10,144 nt of DNA from positions 1 to 10,144 of the forward strand of contig JACZRM010000044.1 of assembly GCA_022576105.1 (NCBI GenBank), in the 5' to 3' direction. The translations under genes and the position numbers were made by a program. Under the pieces are notes generated by a model, which worked only from the letters and a program-made list of their open reading frames with translations, was not told where the DNA came from and made no database searches. Positions 5,845 to 10,144 of this stretch are shown here, piece after piece (position 1 is the first letter of the stretch; each line of letters begins with the position of its first letter). The DNA is from Chloroflexota bacterium. Its GTDB lineage: Bacteria; Chloroflexota; Dehalococcoidia; UBA3495.

Positions 5845-6813
5845 ATGCCAATGCTGACCGGAGGGCAGGTTTCTAGGCCCTGCCGCCAGGTCTTAGCCGC
5901 GGCCAGGTCGATTGCGATTCTGGGCTTGGTCCTGCTACTAGCCGGTTGCAGCGCACCGGCGGTCACCGATGCCGCACCCTTGGCCTCTGGGGCCTCGGGA
6001 TTATATCCTGACAGTAAGCTTTCCCGGCAACCGGTCTTGGAAGTTGTGGCTACCACCACTGTTCTGGCGGATCTGGCCGCCAACGTGGGTGGAGACCTGG
6101 TGGCGGTAAACACCCTGGTGCCAGCCGGGGCCGATGTCCATACCTTCCAGAGCACGCCGGCCGACAGCCTGAGAATCAGCAATGCCGGGGTGATCGTTTC
6201 CAACGGCGCGGGCCTGGACGACTTTCTCCTTCCAGTTTTGGAAAGCGCCCGCCGGCCGGGCAGCGTTACGGTGGTGGCGTCTCGTGGAATAGCGGCCGAG
6301 TACCTGGTCGGCGACCCCCATTTCTGGTTAGACCCAATTCTGGCCCAGCATTATGTGAAGCGCATTCGGGACGGGTTGATGGCGGCAGACCCAGAAAACT
6401 CCCCCAGCTACGAAGCCAATGCCCGACGGTACCTGCGACAATTGGAAGAGCTGGACCAGGAAGTAGCGGCAACCTTGTCCCAGGTCCCCGAGGCAAGACG
6501 CCACCTGATTACCTTCCATGACGCCTACGGGCATTTTGCCCGACGCTACGGATGGCGAATATCCTCTTTTGTCGCCAGCGACGCCAGCGACGTCACACCC
6601 GGAGCTATTGTGACCATCCTGAAGCAAATAAAGAGGGACGGTATCCCGGCGTTCTTCGTCGAACCCCAGTTTAGCTCCGGCCTGATGCAGCAGGCCTCAA
6701 TAGACTCCGGAGTGCGCCTCGGCACCATCCGCTCGCTGGTCGATGACCAGGCCGACACCTACCTGGCAATGATGAGGGGCAATGCCCAGGCTTTGGCCGC
6801 TAACCTGAAATAG
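5845..6813 (+). CDS. znuA: Zinc/metal ABC transporter substrate-binding lipoprotein (cluster A-I, ZnuA/TroA-like)
   Basis: A protein of 322 residues from ATG 5845. The n-region is followed by the hydrophobic IAILGLVLLLAGC lipobox with Cys35. The mature part is a ZnuA/TroA-family binding protein: VVATTTVLADL, PAGADVHTFQ (His99), GDPHFWLDP (His159), FHDAYGHFARRYG (His225) and FVEPQFSS (Glu273). A His at the third ligand position, where manganese-binding PsaA types have Glu, favours zinc. The His-rich loop of E. coli ZnuA is absent. The usual LDPLG-type aspartate near the end is replaced by IRSLVDD, so the fourth ligand is unclear. An upstream in-frame ATG at 5749 has GGGGAG 3 nt before it. Using it would add 32 residues with an extra hydrophobic segment and place the Fur-type palindrome inside the gene, so 5845 (or 5851) is preferred. 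The protein captures the metal outside the membrane and delivers it to the ZnuB permease encoded next. Confidence 0.9.
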   Translation: MPMLTGGQVSRPCRQVLAAARSIAILGLVLLLAGCSAPAVTDAAPLASGASGLYPDSKLSRQPVLEVVATTTVLADLAANVGGDLVAVNTLVPAGADVHTFQSTPADSLRISNAGVIVSNGAGLDDFLLPVLESARRPGSVTVVASRGIAAEYLVGDPHFWLDPILAQHYVKRIRDGLMAADPENSPSYEANARRYLRQLEELDQEVAATLSQVPEARRHLITFHDAYGHFARRYGWRISSFVASDASDVTPGAIVTILKQIKRDGIPAFFVEPQFSSGLMQQASIDSGVRLGTIRSLVDDQADTYLAMMRGNAQALAANLK

Positions 6814-6836
6814 CGAGTGGGCGATAGCAGACGAAC

Positions 6837-7706
6837 ATGTTGGACTTGATCACTGAACCGCTGGGATTCGCCTTCATGCAGCGTGCCTTACTGGCCTCCG
6901 GGCTGGCCGCCATTGTGTGTGCCGTGGTGGGGACGTTCGTGGTGCTGAAGGGTCTGGCCTTCATGGGCGATGCAGTAGCCCATTCTTCGCTGACCGGCAT
7001 GTCGGTTGCCTTCTTGTTTGGCGGCAATGTGTTTTGGGGAGCGCTGGCCTGGGCGGTGCCCGCTTCTCTGGTTATCACCTTGATCAGCCGCAAAGCCAGC
7101 CTGAGACTGGATACCGCCATTGGCATCATCTTTGCCGGAGGATTTGCCCTGGGGATAATCCTGATTAGCCGGGCCAACAACTACACTGCAGACCTGTTTG
7201 GATTTCTTTTCGGAAACGTCTTGGGAGCATCATGGAATGAAGTGGCCTTGATCGGCATCATTGCCGGGCTGGTTTTGCTGGTGTTGTTGATCTTTTACAA
7301 AGAGCTGCTGTTCACCTCTTACGATGCCACGGTAGCCGCCGCATCAGGCATTCCGGTTCGCTTCATTTACTACCTGCTGCCGGTGCTGGTGGCGATAACC
7401 ACCGTAGCTTCGCTCAAAGCCGTGGGCATCGTTCTGGTGCTGGCCTTACTGGTTACCCCAGCCGCCGCCGGAAACCTGCTGGCCCGCCGGCTCCCCGCCA
7501 TTATGGCCACCAGCGTGGCGGTGGCCCTTTTGTCTACAATTTCCGGTCTATACCTGTCCTTTTATCTAGACCTCCCTTCCGGCCCCAGCATCGTGATGGT
7601 GGCCACTGGATTATTTGCGCTGGCGCTGGTTTTCTCCCCATACAACGGCATAATTAAGCGGTGGCGCAATGCTCCGACGGTCCCGGTTGCGCAATCCAAG
7701 CAATAA
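6837..7706 (+). CDS. znuB: Metal ABC transporter permease (ABC-3 family, ZnuB-like)
   Basis: A protein of 289 residues, highly hydrophobic, with about eight predicted membrane segments and the ABC-3 family pattern. VVGTFVVLKGLAFMGDAVAHSSL at about 30-52 is the family's conserved first cytoplasmic region and is followed by SRKASLRLDTAIGIIF. KAVGIVLVLALLVTPAAAG at 193-211 is the characteristic C-terminal motif. It forms the inner-membrane channel for the metal delivered by the binding lipoprotein encoded 23 bp upstream. The ribosome site before ATG 6837 is weak, and translation may be coupled to znuA. The expected ATPase gene (znuC) is not beside it: the next gene encodes an unrelated secreted protein. 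Zinc is the most likely substrate from the His-type ligands of the partner and the Zur-like regulator; manganese is a fallback. Confidence 0.93.
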   Translation: MLDLITEPLGFAFMQRALLASGLAAIVCAVVGTFVVLKGLAFMGDAVAHSSLTGMSVAFLFGGNVFWGALAWAVPASLVITLISRKASLRLDTAIGIIFAGGFALGIILISRANNYTADLFGFLFGNVLGASWNEVALIGIIAGLVLLVLLIFYKELLFTSYDATVAAASGIPVRFIYYLLPVLVAITTVASLKAVGIVLVLALLVTPAAAGNLLARRLPAIMATSVAVALLSTISGLYLSFYLDLPSGPSIVMVATGLFALALVFSPYNGIIKRWRNAPTVPVAQSKQ

Positions 7707-7728
7707 TCGCCAACTGGGCCCCAAACTC

Positions 7729-7746
7729 GGCGCCTTTGCCGTTTTT
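7729..7746 (+). terminator. Weak possible terminator after znuB
   Basis: CGGC and GCCG (about 7729-7732 and 7738-7741) can form a short stem before a run of five T (TTTTT). The stem is only 4 bp, so this is tentative. It is consistent with the next gene having its own strong ribosome site after a gap of 158 bp. Confidence 0.35.
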
Positions 7747-7864
7747 CAGTTCGACCAATTTCCAGCGGTGAATCACCCTTCAAAGTTTCTTCAATATTTA
7801 GCGTTATATTAAATACAGCGATGTCGCACAAAGTATAACCAAGCATTATGAGGAGGTCTCGATT

Positions 7865-8572
7865 ATGAAGAAACGCTGGTTTGTAATTCCGGTGGCAGCC
7901 GGTTTAATGGCGCTGGTAGTCACCGGGGGCGCGATATTCGCCCACGGCAATGGCCACGGGCCCTTTGGCGGAAAGGCCGGGCAGGAATTGACCGTTCGGG
8001 TGGCGGAAATCTTGGGGCTGGAACAGTCCGTTGTCCAGAGCGCCTTCCATCAGGCCGTCAGCGAACGCCTCGATGCTGCGCTGGAAAAAATGTTGGGCCA
8101 ACTGGTCTCCAGCGAACGCATCACCCAAGAAGAAGCGGACGCTGTCTTACTGTGGCACCAGGCCAGGCCAGAGGTGGCAGGCCACTTGAGGGGAATCATG
8201 TTCCGCAGTGAAGAATTCGTGCAGCGCATATTGGACCGCATGGTAGGTGCTGAGCGTATTACTCAGGAAGAAGCCGATCAAGTATTGGCCTGGTATCAGG
8301 GTAAACCCGACGTTGTCCCGCTCAGCGGTGGATTCCATCGCTCCAAGAATCCTTCGGAGCAATATCGGGGTGAATCTTGGGGACATTCCAGGGGAAACTT
8401 TGGGGGCGAATTCAGGGAACGCTCCCGGGGATATTCCAGGGGAAACTTTGGGGGACGAATGTTCCGGCACGGAATGAAACAGCGTGATGGCGGTGAGGCC
8501 GACACCAGCACATTCCGCCAGAATTTCCGCGGCCTCACGCCTCAACTCAGTACCGAGGGTTTGTGGCAATAG
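7865..8572 (+). CDS. Secreted protein with two ERITQEEAD repeats and Gly/Arg-rich tail
   Basis: A protein of 235 residues. The start is clear: AGGAGG (7851-7856) lies 8 nt before the ATG. MKKRW plus a hydrophobic core ending near IFA-HG (26-27) is a Sec signal peptide; the mature protein begins with His/Gly-rich HGNGHGPFGG. Residues about 42-150 are helical and contain two copies of a unit with AERITQEEAD or SERITQEEAD followed by a VL-W-Q-(K/R)P-(D/E)V stretch (84-104 and 130-150, offset 46). This kind of short helical secreted protein resembles DUF2680-type proteins of Firmicutes and Chloroflexi, which I recall only by pattern. The tail (about 160-205) is Gly/Arg/Phe-rich with SRGNFGG repeated at 175-181 and 191-197, reflecting an exact 22-bp DNA repeat. 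It lies before a two-component system; a role as a periplasmic or cell-surface accessory or stress protein is possible but not shown. Confidence 0.85.
   Translation: MKKRWFVIPVAAGLMALVVTGGAIFAHGNGHGPFGGKAGQELTVRVAEILGLEQSVVQSAFHQAVSERLDAALEKMLGQLVSSERITQEEADAVLLWHQARPEVAGHLRGIMFRSEEFVQRILDRMVGAERITQEEADQVLAWYQGKPDVVPLSGGFHRSKNPSEQYRGESWGHSRGNFGGEFRERSRGYSRGNFGGRMFRHGMKQRDGGEADTSTFRQNFRGLTPQLSTEGLWQ
8385..8454 (+). repeat. Two exact in-frame 22-bp direct repeats, 48 bp apart
   Basis: Bases 8385-8406 are repeated exactly at 8433-8454. The unit begins ATTCCAGGGG and ends CTTTGGGGG. The offset is 48 bp (16 codons), so each copy encodes SRGNFGG in the tail of the secreted protein. Together with the intervening partly similar sequence, this looks like a recent internal duplication of about 16 codons. 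Confidence 0.85.
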
Positions 8573-8587
8573 CCACCCTTAGCCAAC

Positions 8588-8617
8588 CGGCGAGGCCGTA
8601 GGCTCATGGCCTCGCCG
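8588..8617 (+). terminator. 10-bp perfect GC-rich hairpin after the secreted-protein gene, no U-run
   Basis: CGGCGAGGCC (8588-8597) pairs perfectly with GGCCTCGCCG (8608-8617) around a 10-nt loop. There is no T-tract after it, so it is not a classical intrinsic terminator; it may be a weak terminator, an mRNA-stabilising 3' hairpin or a transcript barrier between the secreted protein (stop at 8572) and the response regulator (start at 8721). Confidence 0.5.
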
Positions 8618-8720
8618 AATGCTATCGGTACGATGTCGAATCCGCCCATAAATTCAAATCCGTGATATTGGTTGGATGTTTACCGACAACCGACCGTCGG
8701 CAAGATAATAGAGTATTGGT

Positions 8721-9410
8721 ATGCCTGCCAAGGTCTTAGTAGTAGAGGACGACCCCCACGCCATCGAATTGGTACGGCTGTATCTGAGCCGCGACGGACA
8801 CACGGTGCTCACCGCCGGGGACGGCCTGGAGGGACTGCGTTTGGCCCGCGAGGAACACCCGGACTTAATGGTGCTGGACCTGATGCTGCCTGGAATGGAT
8901 GGCTTACAGGTCTGCCGATTAGTGCGTCAGGAATCGGATATGCCAATAATCATGCTGACCGCGCGGGTTGAAGAAGAAGACCGCCTGACTGGGCTGGACT
9001 TGGGCGCCGACGATTACATCACCAAACCCTTCAGCCCGCGAGAGTTGGCGGCCAGAGTAAGGGCAGTCCTCCGCCGCACGTCGCGGGACACTTTGGAATC
9101 AGGCCCCAGCGAAATATCCTACGGGGCGGTATCAGTAAACCTGCGCCAGCGCTCGGTTCATGTTAACGACACCTGGATGCAGGTCACACCGACCGAGTTC
9201 CGCCTGCTGGCCACTCTGGTGCGAGAGCCGGGCCGGGTGTTCACCCGGGAGCAGATCATCGACCGGGCTTTTGGGTACGATTTTGAAGGCTTCGACCGGA
9301 CCGTAGACGCGCACATTTCCAGCTTGCGTCGTAAGCTGGAAGCAGTACCTCCCAAAACCCGATACATCCACACGGTCTACGGCGTAGGTTATCGGTTTGG
9401 CGATGCGTAA
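8721..9410 (+). CDS. OmpR/PhoB-family response regulator
   Basis: A protein of 229 residues, standard for the family. The receiver domain (about 1-118) has the acidic pair E9/D10-D11, the phospho-acceptor Asp53 in VLDLMLPGMDG, Thr80 in MLTAR and Lys102 in ITKPF. The winged-helix DNA-binding domain (about 131-227) shows the family sequence TPTEFRLLATL, then REPGRVFTREQII, then DRTVDAHISSLRRKLE and YIHTVYGVGYRF. All key residues are present. The ribosome site before ATG 8721 is weak; GATAAT at 8704-8709 is a -10-like hexamer without a matching -35 at standard spacing, and ACCGAC occurs twice with a 7-bp period at 8682-8694, which might be a binding site. It overlaps the sensor kinase by 8 bp, so the two form a translationally coupled pair. 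Its signal and targets are unknown. Confidence 0.95.
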   Translation: MPAKVLVVEDDPHAIELVRLYLSRDGHTVLTAGDGLEGLRLAREEHPDLMVLDLMLPGMDGLQVCRLVRQESDMPIIMLTARVEEEDRLTGLDLGADDYITKPFSPRELAARVRAVLRRTSRDTLESGPSEISYGAVSVNLRQRSVHVNDTWMQVTPTEFRLLATLVREPGRVFTREQIIDRAFGYDFEGFDRTVDAHISSLRRKLEAVPPKTRYIHTVYGVGYRFGDA

Positions 9411-10144
9411 CTGGTTTTCCAGCTTACAGTTTCGGTTGATCCTGGCATTTACCCTGGTGCTGGTGCTATCTTTCGTCAGCGCCAACCTGTTCGTCGGCTA
9501 TGCCGCTCAGAAGGGGGCCGAGCGATTCGACCACCGCCTGCGTGAAATTCGTTCCGCGCGGGTCAATCAGATGCTGGCACGGTTCTACTCCCGTGAACAC
9601 GGATGGTCCAACCTGCAACCCACGCTGGAGCGAGCCGGTCCAATTACCGGTCGGCGAATCATTGTCACCGATGCCCAGGGTAACCTGGTGGGCGATTCTC
9701 ACCTTGCCTCGGCCAGCCCCTGGTCAGAGAACGAATCTCCCCAGAATTTTGTGCCAATTCGAGTTCGCGGCCAGCAAATCGGTTCGCTGCTGGTAACCAG
9801 ACCCGACGCTAGAGGAGGCATCAGCGAACCCGCCTTCAGCGGCCTGGCCTTCGACTTCAACACCCGGCTTTTTTGGACCGGTCTGGCGGCGATGCTGGCG
9901 GGCATCTGTTTGATCGCGCTCATCTCCCGCCGCATCCTCAACCCAGTGCATGCCCTCACCTCGGCGGCCCGAGAATTGGGCCGGGGCGATTTATCGCAAC
10001 GGGTCTCCAACTCCGCTCCCGGCGAAATCGGCCAGCTAACCCGCACCTTCAATACCATGGCCGAGAATCTAGAGCAGGCAGAAGTCCAACGTCGCAGCCT
10101 GGTGGCCGACGTGGCCCATGAGCTGCGGACGCCGCCGTCCAACG
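9403..10144 (+). CDS. BaeS-like sensor histidine kinase, partial (cut by right edge)
   Basis: The ATG at 9403 lies inside the end of the response regulator gene (8-bp overlap, shifted frame); 247 codons are visible. Order: a first membrane segment (about residues 10-33), an extracytoplasmic sensor region (about 34-155) of roughly 120 residues, a second membrane segment LFWTGLAAMLAGICLIALIS (156-175), a HAMP linker (about 178-230, including NPVHALTSAARELGRGDLSQRV), and the phosphorylation box ADVAHELRTPPSN with His239. The sequence ends four residues after the RTPP. Normally the box reads HELRTPLSN: here the Leu is Pro, a change close to the end of the window. The ATPase domain is beyond the edge. 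The kinase phosphorylates the response regulator encoded just upstream; architecture matches BaeS/CpxA-like envelope sensors. Confidence 0.93.
   Translation, partial: MRNWFSSLQFRLILAFTLVLVLSFVSANLFVGYAAQKGAERFDHRLREIRSARVNQMLARFYSREHGWSNLQPTLERAGPITGRRIIVTDAQGNLVGDSHLASASPWSENESPQNFVPIRVRGQQIGSLLVTRPDARGGISEPAFSGLAFDFNTRLFWTGLAAMLAGICLIALISRRILNPVHALTSAARELGRGDLSQRVSNSAPGEIGQLTRTFNTMAENLEQAEVQRRSLVADVAHELRTPPSN

Noticed and set aside
7805..7839. TATATT (7805-7810) and TATAAC (7834-7839) as -10 boxes of the secreted-protein gene
   Set aside because: Both hexamers are close to consensus, but no -35 element lies at standard spacing; the AT-rich region probably holds the promoter but it cannot be fixed.
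8147..8569. Minus-strand open frame of 140 codons opposite the secreted-protein gene
   Set aside because: Antisense to a gene with a strong ribosome site and signal peptide; its SPGISPG-like repeats merely mirror the Gly/Arg repeat on the other strand.
9699..10142. Minus-strand open frame of 147 codons opposite the histidine kinase
   Set aside because: Antisense shadow of clear HAMP and phosphorylation-box coding sequence.

Overview
The window reads as chromosomal DNA of a moderately GC-rich bacterium. The style of the proteins suggests Chloroflexota, perhaps Dehalococcoidia: Ala/Pro/Thr-rich lipoprotein linkers, an OmpR/BaeS-type two-component pair, and a B12-riboswitch-controlled metal locus. 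This placement rests on general resemblance only and was not tested by a search. There is no integrase, transposase, rRNA, tRNA or CRISPR array. The theme of most of the window is acquisition and sensing of transition metals and corrinoids.

Left part (1-3011, minus strand): a well-formed promoter at 2983-3011 (TTGACT, 17 bp, TATAAT) drives a long leader. The leader holds a complete cobalamin riboswitch (2731-2917) and then an intrinsic terminator (2646-2679) whose T-tract runs straight into the ribosome binding site of a FhuF-like [2Fe-2S] reductase gene (1803-2630). A 324-bp stretch without a recognisable gene follows. Then comes a NikA/OppA-type substrate-binding lipoprotein (1478 to beyond the left edge). 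The simplest reading is a B12-repressed cobalt, metal-chelate or corrinoid acquisition locus that continues to the left.

Middle (3158-4996): a divergently transcribed family IV (HSL-type) alpha/beta-hydrolase with its own promoter (3158-3186) converges on an unrecognised minus-strand protein with an acidic tail (4286-4996). A strong hairpin at 4227-4251 separates the two and can serve both.

Metal-importer block (5196-7706, plus strand): a Fur-family regulator (probably Zur) is followed by a likely terminator. A 19-bp perfect palindrome (5803-5821) with Fur-family 7-1-7 architecture comes next, then the binding lipoprotein znuA and the ABC-3 permease znuB. No ATPase (znuC) lies in the block, so it must be encoded elsewhere.

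Right part (7865-10144, plus strand): a secreted protein with two copies of an ERITQEEAD helical repeat and a Gly/Arg-rich repeated tail precedes an OmpR-family response regulator. The regulator gene overlaps by 8 bp a BaeS-like sensor kinase that is cut by the right edge. The arrangement recalls periplasmic accessory proteins next to envelope-stress two-component systems, but that parallel is inference.
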